64,000 nt of DNA from Phycisphaeraceae bacterium (GCA_019636655.1 JAHBXB010000003.1:372001-436000); one strand, 5' to 3'. Shown: positions 18,562 through 27,102, counted from the first letter of the stretch. A program made the numbers and translations. Notes: generated by a model not told the origin, from the letters alone.

Positions 18562-19881
18562 TTATGGTGATGCCGGTCGGTTGTCCACGACCCGGCGGGA
18601 TGCCCCGGAGGGCACTCGTGCCGGGGATGCGCGTTGCTTCGGCGGCTGCCGCGCGGCCGGTTTGGGCTCGGCCGGAAGCTCGACACGGTCCGCCCCCAGG
18701 AAGGCGGCGTACTGGACCAGAGCCGCGCTCAGGTCCCGGAGACGGGCCTTGGTCGCCTTGATCTCCGGCTCCCACCACAGGCCGCGGACGCTCAGCCGGC
18801 CCCGGTCGCGGTCCAGTTTCGGGTCCAGCCGGCCGACGATTCGGACCCCGCGGCCGCCGCACTCGATGATCGGCAGAACGTAGTACCCGAAGCGCCGCTT
18901 CGGCTCCGGGACGTACGCCTCGAATCGGTAGTCGAATCCAAAGAGGCGAGCGCACCGCGCGCGGTCGCGGACGATCGGGTCGAAGGGGCTGAGGATTCGG
19001 ATGCCGCGGGGCATCGGGGCTTCCGCCGCGAGTTCCGCCCGGCGGCGCCAGTCGGCGAACGCGAACGCGTGACGAGGCGGCCCATCTCCGCAACCGGACA
19101 CCTCGACGGGCACAATGCGGCCCTTGGCCGCTTCGGCCCGGCACCATTGGGCGGCGCACTCGACCTCGAGCAGGCCCCAGAACGCAGCAAGTTCTCGCGG
19201 CGTTGCGGTGCCCAGGCGGTCCAGGGCCGTCCTGCAGGCCCACGCCACGTGGGTGCCTCTCTCGGGGGGGCGAGCGGGGTGAACCCCAGGGAGAACGCGC
19301 TCGACGAGGTCGTAGACCTTTTCGAAGCCACCGGCTCCGCCGCGGCGGGCGATGGCCAGGGAACCGGAGCGCCAGAGGTGCTCGAGCGCTGCCTTGGCCG
19401 GCTTCCAATCCCACCACGGCCCGTTGCGCCCTCCGGAATGCTCAAACTCGCGGGCAAGGAGGGGCCCCTCGCGGCGGATCCGGTCCAGAACAACCTCAAG
19501 CACATGCTGGTACTCGTCGCCCATCCGCTGGCGCAGCCAAGCCGAGGGACTTTCCCGGCGTGCGGCAAAGCGGTGCCCCCACTGCCGGTACAACTCCGTC
19601 GGGATAATCGCCGCATCGTGCGTCCAGCCCTCGAAGACGGCGCCGGATCGATGAAGCGGAGCCAGATCAGTGGGCCGGTAGGCGTGGAGCCGGCTCCAGA
19701 TGATGTGGTGGTGGGCACGCTCGACGGTGTAGATGCTGTCCACCTGCACAAAGCCGAGCCGCTTGATGACGCCCAGCACCTCGCGGCGGGGAGCCGGGCG
19801 GGTGGGATCGTCGAGCAGCCCGTGCCCATGCACGAACATCAGTCTCGCCACGTCGGCTGGGATGCGCCCGGGATCGCTCAC
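18562..19881 (-). CDS. YcaQ/AlkZ-type DNA glycosylase (winged-helix)
   Basis: A 439-residue protein of the HTH_42 (YcaQ/AlkZ) family of DNA glycosylases that remove bulky alkylated bases and unhook interstrand crosslinks. The catalytic Q-phi-D motif is seen as Q46-V47-D48 in GFVQVDSIYTVERAHHH; the following stretch IIWSRLHAYRP and the EGWTHDAAIIPTELY motif are family hallmarks. The C-terminal part (RRFGYYVLPIIECGGRGVRIVGRLDPKLDRD) matches the family's conserved end. It lies 28 bases downstream of the GH13 gene on the same strand and could be co-transcribed. The tail after about 415 is basic and low complexity. Confidence 0.88.
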   Translation of the reverse strand: MSDPGRIPADVARLMFVHGHGLLDDPTRPAPRREVLGVIKRLGFVQVDSIYTVERAHHHIIWSRLHAYRPTDLAPLHRSGAVFEGWTHDAAIIPTELYRQWGHRFAARRESPSAWLRQRMGDEYQHVLEVVLDRIRREGPLLAREFEHSGGRNGPWWDWKPAKAALEHLWRSGSLAIARRGGAGGFEKVYDLVERVLPGVHPARPPERGTHVAWACRTALDRLGTATPRELAAFWGLLEVECAAQWCRAEAAKGRIVPVEVSGCGDGPPRHAFAFADWRRRAELAAEAPMPRGIRILSPFDPIVRDRARCARLFGFDYRFEAYVPEPKRRFGYYVLPIIECGGRGVRIVGRLDPKLDRDRGRLSVRGLWWEPEIKATKARLRDLSAALVQYAAFLGADRVELPAEPKPAARQPPKQRASPARVPSGASRRVVDNRPASP

Positions 19882-19909
19882 GGGCCAGCGTAGCCAACGG
19901 GACAGGTAA

Positions 19910-22297
19910 TCAGCAGCCGTTGGTTACCGCCGACAGCCACGCGGCGATGAACACCGCGATGTCGCTCGGTTCCACGGCGCCGTTGCCGTCAAAATCGCTG
20001 GGTGCGGGCGGCGGGGTGCTGGCCTGCACATCGGCCAGCCACGCATTGATGAAGACCGCGATGTCGGTCGGGCTCACATCGCCGCTGTGATCAAAGTCGG
20101 CGGGGCAGGCCGGGAGAGCCTCGTGCCGGAGCAGGAGGATCGTCCGGGCCGGTATGTTGAGCGCCGCCGACTGCTGGAACGGACCTGATGCGATCGCCTC
20201 GACCGCGACCTCGCCCGTCGCCCCCCCACCCGGACCACCGTACTGGGTGTCGCTCGAGTTGATGACGACACTCCAACGCCCGTCGCGGGGCAGGCCGATC
20301 CGGTAGTCGCTGAGGCCGTTGTTCGAGAAGTTGGCCACGGCGACGAACGAGCCGCCGCCGACCTCATACCGCTCGAAGGCGAGGACATCGAGCGCCTCGT
20401 TGACGTGGTACGCCCACAGCGGCGAGTCGGCGTAGAGGGCAGGCTCGCTCGTGCGGAGGGCGATCAGGTCCTTGTAGAACTTGAACACGCCGGCATAGGT
20501 GGTCTTGTGCGACCAATCGATCTTGCTCGACTCCCAGCCATCGTCTTCGAGCCACTCGGTCCCTTGGACGATGGCGGGAACGCCGCGAGAGAGAAGGTTG
20601 AGAGCCTGCGCGAGGGTCGTCCGGCCGCGGGCGAACTCGTCGTCGTGCGGAGCCGTCGTGTCGATCTGCTTCACGGCCCGCTGGTGGTTGTTGAGCGGCC
20701 AGCAGTCGTCGTGCAGTTCGAAGTAGTTGAGGACGCTGCTGCCGGAAACACCGAAGCCCTGGCCGTCAAGGACGTTGGCGACCCGCTGCACGTTGGGGCT
20801 GGTGAACGCGGAGTCGAACACCGCGGCACGGACCGCCTCCTTGAACTCGTTCTGGTACTGGGCCGTGAAGCCGAGCCCGGAAGAGGTCGGATCGGTGACC
20901 CAGCGGTTATCGATGTAGATCTCGGCGATAGTGTGGGCATCGGCGTGCCGGCTGTTCCGCAGGTTGTTGACGCCGCGGATAAAGGCCTGGCCAGCGGACC
21001 ACTGCGGGGTCAGCCCGGAATCAGTGAGGTACATCGTGGCATCGACGCGGAAGCCGTCGAGCCGATAGTCGGTGAGCATCTGCTCGGCGGAGTCGAGATA
21101 GAAGTTGAAGACCCCGGCCTTGTCGAAATCGGCCTGGGCCCCCCACGGCGTGTCCACCGCGGTGCTGTCGAAGTACAACTGCGTGCCGTCGAAGTTCCAC
21201 AGGAAGTTGTCGCTGGAGGAGACGTGGTTCCAGACCACATCGAGGATGACGGCGATACCGCGCTGGTGCAGCGCATCGACCATCTGCTTGAACTGGTCGG
21301 GAGTACCGAGCTTGGACTCGATCGCCCACGGCGTTACCGAGTTGTACCCGCCGGAAAAATCGCCGGGGAACTCGTGGACCGGGTTGAGCATCACGGCGTT
21401 CACGCCAAGCTGGGCGAGGTGATCGGCCCGCGCCGCCACATCGATGTACCGCGACGGATTCGGGGTGACCCCGCCGGGGTCGTTACGGCCCGCGAACGAG
21501 CCGACGTGGAGCTGGTAGATGACCAGCTCGCCGGTCGGTCTGGAACTGAAGCCCGGGGCCTGCCATTGGTAGGCATCCTGATCGACAATTACTGCGTTGT
21601 AGTTGTTCGTCGGAACCAGCGCCGCCGCACGAGGATCCGAGTTCCAGACCGAGTTGTTGAAGAAGTACTTGTACGACTGGCCAGCAACGGCGCCGGGGAC
21701 AAAGCCGATGAAGTGCTCGCCTACCTTCGCCAACGGGTTGGCCGTCGACCAGGAGTTGAACTCCCCCCGGACGTGCGCGGTTGTCCGCGACGGCGACCAG
21801 ACCTTGAAGACGGTACCACCCGAGACCGGCGTCGCCCCCACGGGGGCGTGCTCCAGGGTGGTGAAGTTGATCTCAAACTGGTTGGTCGTGACCAGGTCGT
21901 CCGACATCCCCAGTCGGCTGTAGTAGTCCGTATCGGCGCCGTCGGTGATCTCGAAGAGGTACCGCTCGGTCGATGCGGCCGTCGCCGGGATCGTGGCCTC
22001 CCAGAGGTCGTAGGGTCCGCGGCTGCCCGTCTTCGCCGCGTCAACGAATGTCACGGTCCCGGTATCGACCCGGACACGGACGGCGGTGACGTCGTCCCGC
22101 AGCGTCTGGAGGAGCACCGTGAACGCCTCGCCGTTCCTGGGGACGCGGGGGCGGCGGCTGTTCCAATCAATGTGGCTGACCCCCGACCATTGAACGTTGC
22201 CGTCAATCTGGGCAAGTGTGGCCAGCGGGGATGCATATAGGGCTGTCGCGACGGCGCCGGCTCGGAGAGTTGCGACAGAACGGGGCAGGAGAGGCAT
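19910..22297 (-). CDS. Secreted GH13 branching-enzyme-like protein with GC-type dockerin
   Basis: ATG 22297 has GGAGG six bases upstream and is preferred to an in-frame codon 24 bases earlier; the product has 795 residues. It has a signal peptide, an N-terminal beta domain, a CBM48-like domain (VFKVWSPSRTTAHVRGEFNSW), then a GH13 barrel. The barrel carries region I DVVWNH, region II GFRVDATMY with the nucleophile Asp, region III IAEIYI with the acid Glu, and region IV ELHDD. This resembles glycogen-branching or alpha-amylase-type enzymes, but exported. A C-terminal beta domain is followed by two dockerin-like repeats ending NGC. A role in processing external alpha-glucan is inferred; substrate and reaction are not fixed by sequence. 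Confidence 0.87.
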   Translation of the reverse strand: MPLLPRSVATLRAGAVATALYASPLATLAQIDGNVQWSGVSHIDWNSRRPRVPRNGEAFTVLLQTLRDDVTAVRVRVDTGTVTFVDAAKTGSRGPYDLWEATIPATAASTERYLFEITDGADTDYYSRLGMSDDLVTTNQFEINFTTLEHAPVGATPVSGGTVFKVWSPSRTTAHVRGEFNSWSTANPLAKVGEHFIGFVPGAVAGQSYKYFFNNSVWNSDPRAAALVPTNNYNAVIVDQDAYQWQAPGFSSRPTGELVIYQLHVGSFAGRNDPGGVTPNPSRYIDVAARADHLAQLGVNAVMLNPVHEFPGDFSGGYNSVTPWAIESKLGTPDQFKQMVDALHQRGIAVILDVVWNHVSSSDNFLWNFDGTQLYFDSTAVDTPWGAQADFDKAGVFNFYLDSAEQMLTDYRLDGFRVDATMYLTDSGLTPQWSAGQAFIRGVNNLRNSRHADAHTIAEIYIDNRWVTDPTSSGLGFTAQYQNEFKEAVRAAVFDSAFTSPNVQRVANVLDGQGFGVSGSSVLNYFELHDDCWPLNNHQRAVKQIDTTAPHDDEFARGRTTLAQALNLLSRGVPAIVQGTEWLEDDGWESSKIDWSHKTTYAGVFKFYKDLIALRTSEPALYADSPLWAYHVNEALDVLAFERYEVGGGSFVAVANFSNNGLSDYRIGLPRDGRWSVVINSSDTQYGGPGGGATGEVAVEAIASGPFQQSAALNIPARTILLLRHEALPACPADFDHSGDVSPTDIAVFINAWLADVQASTPPPAPSDFDGNGAVEPSDIAVFIAAWLSAVTNGC

Positions 22298-22501
22298 GGA
22301 GATCCTCCGGATCGGGGGCACAGCGGGGTGTCAGAGCGACCTGCCGGGCCGGAAGGGCCCGCCGGAGCAGTATCGTACGCGACGCGTGCGGAAGTGGTGC
22401 ACAGTTGCCGCGAACTTTCGCGGGTTTCTCGTCCCGAGCGGGGCTGAGATCCGTTCCAAACCCCCCGCTCGCCCGCCCCAAATCCGGACCTAGCGTTGGC
22501 G

Positions 22502-23044
22502 ATGCAGAACGTCGAGTTCAAGGCCGAGCTTCGAGATCTGCCCCTCGCGAGAACCATCGTCCTGGCTACCGGCGGCCTCCATGCGGAGACGATCCGCCAG
22601 GTCGACACGTACCACCGGCTCGCGGATGGTCGGCTGAAGAAGCGGGAGATCGCGAGGATCGGCCCCGACGGCGGTGAACCCGAGACCGCAGTGGAGTGGA
22701 TTTACTACGACCGGGCCGATAAGTCGGGACCGAGGCTGAGCCGGTACGACGTCTTCAGCCCCGAACAGGTCGCAACGCGGTACGGGGTGACACCGCTCCC
22801 GGTCTGGGTTGTGGTACGGAAGATCCGCGAGGTGTACCTGGTCGACGGCGTGCGGGTCCACCTCGATGATGTCGAAGGGCTCGGAACGTACCTCGAGTTC
22901 GAGGCGCCCGTATCCCCGGACCGCCGCATCCCGGCGTGCTTTGCGCTGGTGGATTCTCTTCGTACCAGACTCCAGCCGGTGCTCGGAGAACCGATCGACT
23001 GCTCGTACAGCGACTTGCTCGCGCCCCCGGCGGAATCGGTTTAG
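22502..23044 (+). CDS. CYTH domain protein (CyaB/thiamine-triphosphatase-like)
   Basis: A 180-residue protein of the CYTH superfamily, metal-dependent phosphohydrolases or cyclases acting on triphosphates. The N-terminal NVEFKAELRD is a variant of the ExExK motif with Asn in the first position, as in many class IV adenylate-cyclase-like proteins. Downstream charged strands VWVVVRKIREVYLVDGVRVHLDDVEGLGTYLEFEAPV form the tunnel. ATG 22502 is chosen. Substrate cannot be told from sequence. The gene is divergent from the GH13 gene. Confidence 0.8.
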   Translation: MQNVEFKAELRDLPLARTIVLATGGLHAETIRQVDTYHRLADGRLKKREIARIGPDGGEPETAVEWIYYDRADKSGPRLSRYDVFSPEQVATRYGVTPLPVWVVVRKIREVYLVDGVRVHLDDVEGLGTYLEFEAPVSPDRRIPACFALVDSLRTRLQPVLGEPIDCSYSDLLAPPAESV

Positions 23045-23099
23045 GACGGCACAACTTCCGCGTACCGCACCACCCCATTGCCAACTTGTAGGCCGGAAA

Positions 23100-23172
23100 T
23101 GGGCAGTCCCGGACTTGAACCGGGAACCCCAGCATTTTCAATGCTGTGCTCTACCAATTGAGCTAACTGCCC
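23100..23172 (-). tRNA. tRNA-Phe (GAA anticodon)
   Basis: A 73-base cloverleaf on the minus strand: acceptor GGGCAGT/ACTGCCC, D loop AGCTCAATTGGTAGAGC, anticodon stem CAGCA/TGCTG around TTGAAAA (anticodon GAA), and T loop GGTTCAAGTCC. No CCA is encoded. Confidence 0.97.
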
Positions 23173-23274
23173 TGCTTCAAGGCAAACTCCTCAAGCGTCA
23201 AGGGTACCGGGGCGGCCTCTTGGGTCAAGCGGGTCCGGATCGGACGAACCGGCATTCCGATACGATCGGCGGAG

Positions 23275-24186
23275 ATGCCCGAACCGACCCGCAGCGATGC
23301 GCCAGACGCCGAGCCCGCCGCACCCGGCGCCGTGCCGCCGCTGCTCCGCGTCGAGTCCCTGGTGGTCGAGTTCCCCCGCGCCGGCGGCGCCTTTGGACTG
23401 CGGCGCAAGGCTACGCGCGTTGTGGACGGCGTCAGTTTCGAGGTCGCCCGCGGCGAGACGCTCGGGCTCGTTGGCGAATCCGGGAGCGGCAAGACAACGA
23501 TCGGGCGGGCCGTGCTGCGCCTTGTCCCCGCCGCGAGCGGCCGGGTTCTCTTTGAGGGACGGGATGTGCTGGCGATGTCGGAAGGCGGGCTGCGCCCGCT
23601 GCGCCGCCGGATGCAGATCGTGTTCCAGGATCCCGGCGGTTCGCTAAGCCCCCGGATGCGCCTCGGCGAGATCGTCGCCGAACCGCTGGTCGTGCACCGC
23701 CTGGTCTCGTCTCGAGCCGAAGCGAGGACGCGGGTCGACGCGCTGCTCGAGCGATGCGGCATGCCGACCGACAGCGCGGACCGCTACCCGCACGAACTCT
23801 CTGGCGGGCAGAAACAGCGAGTAGCCATCGCGCGGGCGCTGGCGCTGGAGCCGAGCCTGCTGGTATGTGATGAGCCGACGAGCGCGCTCGACGCTTCGGT
23901 CCAGGCGCAGATCCTCAACCTGCTCAGGGACCTTCAGCGCGACCTCTCCCTCTCCTACCTGTTCATCAGCCATGACCTGGCCGTCGTCAGCCACATGTGC
24001 GACCGGATCGCCGTGCTCAAAGGCGGGCGGCTTGTTGAGATCGGCGAGACGGACACAGTTGTGCGAGCGCCCGCGCACCCATACACGCGCACGCTGCTGG
24101 ATGCGGTGCCATCGCTCCACAGAGAACTCTTGACGGCGCCGGCGGGCGTCACACCCAGACCTGGACGATCAGGTTCGGCTCCTTGA
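23275..24186 (+). CDS. Peptide-type ABC transporter ATP-binding protein (OppF/DppF-like), orphan
   Basis: A 303-residue ABC ATPase: Walker A GESGSGKT near 68-75, Q loop FQDPGGSLSPRM, signature LSGGQKQR near 181-188, Walker B LLVCDEP and switch His in ISHDLAVVSHM. The C-terminal HPYTRTLLDAVPS motif is specific to oligopeptide/dipeptide (OppF/DppF) importers. No permease, binding protein or partner OppD is nearby, so it either serves a transporter encoded elsewhere or has another role. Its last 38 bases overlap the convergent gene at 24149. Confidence 0.9.
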   Translation: MPEPTRSDAPDAEPAAPGAVPPLLRVESLVVEFPRAGGAFGLRRKATRVVDGVSFEVARGETLGLVGESGSGKTTIGRAVLRLVPAASGRVLFEGRDVLAMSEGGLRPLRRRMQIVFQDPGGSLSPRMRLGEIVAEPLVVHRLVSSRAEARTRVDALLERCGMPTDSADRYPHELSGGQKQRVAIARALALEPSLLVCDEPTSALDASVQAQILNLLRDLQRDLSLSYLFISHDLAVVSHMCDRIAVLKGGRLVEIGETDTVVRAPAHPYTRTLLDAVPSLHRELLTAPAGVTPRPGRSGSAP

Positions 24187-24538
24187 GCTTCCCGGTCCAC
24201 TCGCCAACGGTCGTGGTCGAGAGTTTCACCTCGTAATCGGGATGCTGGTCGAGCCACTCGTTGATCTGCCGGTCGAGATTCTCAAGACTGTCACCGGTGA
24301 GCTTGCAATGGAAGGTCCGGCAATGGCAGGCCCCGGTCCCGGTTCCCTTCGGCTTTCGCGCCCAGTCCTCCTGGTGCTTCGCCGCGCCGAGCGATTGCTC
24401 GACAAGCTTGATCTGCGGCTTGGCTTCAGGGTGATCGCTCGAGGTGGGCGAGGTCGTCGCGGGGCGATGGCCGAGACCTCCGCCTCCCGTGAACTGGATC
24501 TCCGGCGACCGCCTGATCTGGTGAATCCACGGCGTCAT
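24149..24538 (-). CDS. Hypothetical protein with Cys/His cluster
   Basis: A 129-residue protein I do not recognise. ATG 24538 has GGGAGG five bases upstream. The first 60 residues look disordered; the second half looks folded and contains CHCRTFHC (a Cys/His cluster that could bind metal) and LDRQINEWLDQHPDYEVKL, ending LIVQVWV. The gene is transcribed toward the ABC ATPase gene, with a 38-base convergent overlap. The clear ribosome site and ordered C-terminal half argue for a real gene. Confidence 0.55.
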   Translation of the reverse strand: MTPWIHQIRRSPEIQFTGGGGLGHRPATTSPTSSDHPEAKPQIKLVEQSLGAAKHQEDWARKPKGTGTGACHCRTFHCKLTGDSLENLDRQINEWLDQHPDYEVKLSTTTVGEWTGKLKEPNLIVQVWV

Positions 24539-24670
24539 GCGTACCTCCCATGGGCGAATGCCCTGTTGGTGGAACGAACCCTGATCCCGGGCCCTCGAAG
24601 GGCTGGTCGAATGACCTTTCCGGGGCGTCTCACATGGCCGCCTCAGTATCGCGGAACTGCCGCGAGAACG

Positions 24671-25054
24671 CTACCGCTGACGAACAAAGTGCCACCACAT
24701 TGCCTCTGGAGGCCCGTACAAGCGGTGTCCAACCCATCGGGCCGATGGTCCCTCACCGAAGGCAACGGTGAGATCAAGGCGGGCGTCCGTCCGCTCGGTG
24801 ATGACGCACTCACCGGCGGCGATCCGCCGCACGGAGCCCCGCCCGCCGGAAACCTCCCCTTCGAACTCCAGGTAGGCCCGCCGGTGGTCGGGACGGCTCA
24901 GGGCACGCACTTCCGTGCACCCTGGCTGGTCCATCCGCTCCTGGACCCGAAACGACAGGAGCCCCCCCAGGGGCGGGCCGTCGGGCTCGAAGAGCCAGTC
25001 AAAGTGGACGCTCCCATCCGGGAGGGTGTGCTCGAGGAGTACGCAGGCACCCAT
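24671..25054 (-). CDS. LigD 3'-phosphoesterase-like protein
   Basis: A 127-residue protein resembling the stand-alone phosphoesterase domain of bacterial LigD (DNA polymerase/ligase N-terminal domain). The visible pattern is H9, H17 and D19 in LLEHTLPDGSVHFDWLFEPDG, then RPDHRRAYLEFEGEVSGGRGSV, which parallels the H...HxD...DH..Y..FEG metal-binding scheme. LigD phosphoesterases trim 3' phosphate or ribonucleotide ends in non-homologous end joining. No Ku or ligase gene is in the window. ATG 25054 is chosen because upstream codons look non-coding; there is no strong ribosome site. Confidence 0.6.
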   Translation of the reverse strand: MGACVLLEHTLPDGSVHFDWLFEPDGPPLGGLLSFRVQERMDQPGCTEVRALSRPDHRRAYLEFEGEVSGGRGSVRRIAAGECVITERTDARLDLTVAFGEGPSARWVGHRLYGPPEAMWWHFVRQR

Positions 25055-25216
25055 TGTGGAATGGTAAGGTCCCCCCTCCCCCTTGGGAAGCGGGCCGCGG
25101 CGAGCCCCTACCCGGAACAGGGCCCCGCTGGTCCCACAACGCACCGCGAACCGATACACTCTCTGCCAACCACCTTCGGCAGGATGACCGAAGGCCCTAT
25201 TTCACGAGAGATCGAG

Positions 25217-25915
25217 ATGAATACACGCCGTTTCTCACCAGACCGATCACGCCCGATCATGTGCGTTCTCCTGCTTGGCATGGCCATGCTGTTCCTTCCA
25301 GCCTGCGCCCAGCGTTCGTTGTCCGCGGTGCGTGAGAGTGGCGAGAGGCACTACGTCGCCGGCCAGTACAGCGAGGCGATTGTGGACTTCCAGGAGTACG
25401 TCGAGCGACTGCCGGGGGACCCGGTCGGGCAGTACAACCTTGGACGGGCCTACCTGAAGGTCACCCCACCCCGCCCCGTGCCGGCCCGCGAGCACCTCTG
25501 GCTCGCCTACCCGCAGCGGATGAACGATCCCGCGGTTGTTGACGCCCTGTGCGATGCTTTGGTCGCCGGCGACCGCGACGAGGAGTTGTACAAGCTCCTG
25601 CGGCAGCGTGCGCTCGACCGGCAGCAGGTCAGCGACTACCTGCGGCTGGCCCGCTACGCCCAGGAACTGGGAGATGCCGACGAGGCCCGACAGGCTCTCG
25701 TCATGGCCGCGAGGCTTGATGAGGGCCAAACCGTCGAGGTTCAGCTGGCCATGGTCGACTTTTACAGCAGCATCGGCGACAAGGACCAGGCCGTCCGGCG
25801 GCTCAGGATGGCCTATTACCTGAACCCACGCGACACACGAGTAGCCGAGCGGATGAAGACGCTCAATGCCGTGACGGGGCCCACGTTCGCGATCAAGCCA
25901 GATGAGGCTCCCTGA
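25217..25915 (+). CDS. TPR lipoprotein
   Basis: A 232-residue protein with signal peptide and lipobox LPAC (cysteine near 30), so a lipoprotein. TPR units follow (HYVAGQYSEAIVDFQEYVERL, VGQYNLGRAYLK, QAVRRLRMAYYLNPRD). ATG 25217 was chosen over upstream in-frame codons because it begins the signal peptide. Partners are unknown. A strong terminator follows. Confidence 0.82.
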   Translation: MNTRRFSPDRSRPIMCVLLLGMAMLFLPACAQRSLSAVRESGERHYVAGQYSEAIVDFQEYVERLPGDPVGQYNLGRAYLKVTPPRPVPAREHLWLAYPQRMNDPAVVDALCDALVAGDRDEELYKLLRQRALDRQQVSDYLRLARYAQELGDADEARQALVMAARLDEGQTVEVQLAMVDFYSSIGDKDQAVRRLRMAYYLNPRDTRVAERMKTLNAVTGPTFAIKPDEAP

Positions 25916-25941
25916 CCGGGGGCCCGATAGAAACGTCCACC

Positions 25942-25973
25942 GCGAGGGCCCCAGCGGCCCTCGCTTCCTTTTT
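25942..25973 (+). terminator. Rho-independent terminator after TPR lipoprotein gene
   Basis: Nine-base perfect inverted repeat GCGAGGGCC (25942-25950) / GGCCCTCGC (25956-25964), five-base loop, then TTCCTTTTT. Confidence 0.9.
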
Positions 25974-25987
25974 GGTAGACCCCTTGG

Positions 25988-26015
25988 TTGACATTCCCGG
26001 GGCTCTATCTACCAT
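25988..26015 (+). promoter_or_regulatory. Predicted sigma-70-type promoter of the SAM-cycle regulator
   Basis: A perfect -35 hexamer TTGACA (25988-25993), 16-base spacer, and -10-like TACCAT (26010-26015). The predicted transcript start near 26022 leaves only about 10 bases before the ATG at 26032, so the message would have almost no leader. Confidence 0.5.
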
Positions 26016-26016
26016 T

Positions 26017-26034
26017 CATCCGGATAAACGGATG
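26017..26034 (+). promoter_or_regulatory. Palindromic candidate operator at regulator start
   Basis: Perfect inverted repeat CATCCG-N6-CGGATG; its right arm contains the start codon of the ArsR-type regulator. Its position over the predicted transcription start suits autorepression by the dimeric winged-helix protein. No second copy is evident upstream of ahcY. Confidence 0.45.
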
Positions 26035-27015
26035 GATCGCACAGCCGCCGACACCTTGGTCACCGCCCGTCTCGCCGCGCTTGGCGAGATGATCCGCCTT
26101 CGCCTCCTTCGGCTGCTCGAAGAAGAGGAGTTATCGGTGGGTGAGTTGGCGCGGGTCGTCCAGCTCCCGCAATCAACGGTCAGTCGCCACCTCAAGGTGC
26201 TCGCCGATGGAGAGTGGCTGTTCAAGCGGAGCGAGGGCACGGCGACGCTGTACCGGCTGGTTCTCGACGACATGGATGCAAACGCAAGGGCCCTTTGGCT
26301 CGCGGTCCGGGCACAGATGAGCCCGGACCATTCGCCGGAACTCGCCGAGGACACGCGGCGGCTGGAGTCGGTGCTCGCCGAGCGACGGACCGACAGCCAG
26401 TCGTTCTTCGGCCGCGTCGTGGGGGAATGGGACGATCTGAGAAATGATCTCTTCGGCGACCGCGCCACGTTCCAGGCGATGCTGTCGCTCCTCCCCCGAG
26501 ATTGGACCGTAGCCGACCTTGGCTGCGGCACCGGGAACGCGGCGGAGTTGTTGGCCGCCAATGTCGCTCGCGTGATCGCCGTGGACCAGTCGGCCCCGAT
26601 GATCAAAGCCGCGAAGAAGCGTCTGGCTGGGTGCGACAACGTGGACTTCCGTCGCGGCGACCTTGACGCCTTGCCACTGTCGGCCGGAGAGGTCGATGCA
26701 GCGGTGTGCGTGCTGGTCCTGCACCATGTTGCGGACCCCAGCGCCGCATGTGCGGAGATCCATCGCACGGTGCGCCCCGGCGGCGTTGTCCTGATCGTGG
26801 ACATGGTGGAGCACGAGCGGGCGTCCTACCGCCACACCATGGGCCACCGGTGGCTGGGGTTCTCGCGGTCGGCTATCGAGCGTCTGCTGACCCAGGCCGG
26901 GTTCCGAAACCCGAAGTACCAGGAGTTGCGATCACACCCTGAGGCCAAGGGCCCGGGCTTGTTTGCCTGCACGGCGTTCGCCGGATCGGACGCTGGCCGG
27001 AAGGTCCCAGAATGA
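26032..27015 (+). CDS. ArsR-type regulator fused to SAM methyltransferase (SahR-like)
   Basis: A 327-residue fusion. Residues 1-95 are an ArsR-type winged helix (LGEMIRLRLLRLLEEEELSVGELA, recognition helix QSTVSRHLKVL). Residues about 145-300 are a class I methyltransferase with SAM motif VADLGCGTGNA, acidic VIAVDQS, and VCVLVLHHVADP. ATG 26032 is preferred to GTG 25972, which lies in the terminator's T tract. It precedes ahcY and metF on the same strand; ArsR-family regulators next to SAM-cycle genes are known (SahR in Proteobacteria responds to S-adenosylhomocysteine). Sensing SAM or SAH through the methyltransferase fold is inference. Confidence 0.85.
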   Translation: MDRTAADTLVTARLAALGEMIRLRLLRLLEEEELSVGELARVVQLPQSTVSRHLKVLADGEWLFKRSEGTATLYRLVLDDMDANARALWLAVRAQMSPDHSPELAEDTRRLESVLAERRTDSQSFFGRVVGEWDDLRNDLFGDRATFQAMLSLLPRDWTVADLGCGTGNAAELLAANVARVIAVDQSAPMIKAAKKRLAGCDNVDFRRGDLDALPLSAGEVDAAVCVLVLHHVADPSAACAEIHRTVRPGGVVLIVDMVEHERASYRHTMGHRWLGFSRSAIERLLTQAGFRNPKYQELRSHPEAKGPGLFACTAFAGSDAGRKVPE

Positions 27016-27083
27016 CAGTCAAACCGTCACCGACCGCACGAGCGCACGCTCGGTGCGCGAGGGGGCGGATCACGTAGCGCTTG

Positions 27084-27102
27084 TATCGGCACGAGGCCGA
27101 TA
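27084..27102 (+). promoter_or_regulatory. Inverted repeat in the ahcY leader
   Basis: Perfect seven-base arms TATCGGC / GCCGATA around ACGAG, 24 bases before the ahcY start codon. It could be an operator or a leader hairpin. Its sequence differs from the palindrome at the regulator gene. Confidence 0.4.

Noticed and set aside
20405-22240. 611-codon open frame antisense to the GH13 gene
   Set aside because: No recognisable domain; GC-rich third-position pattern follows the minus-strand gene.
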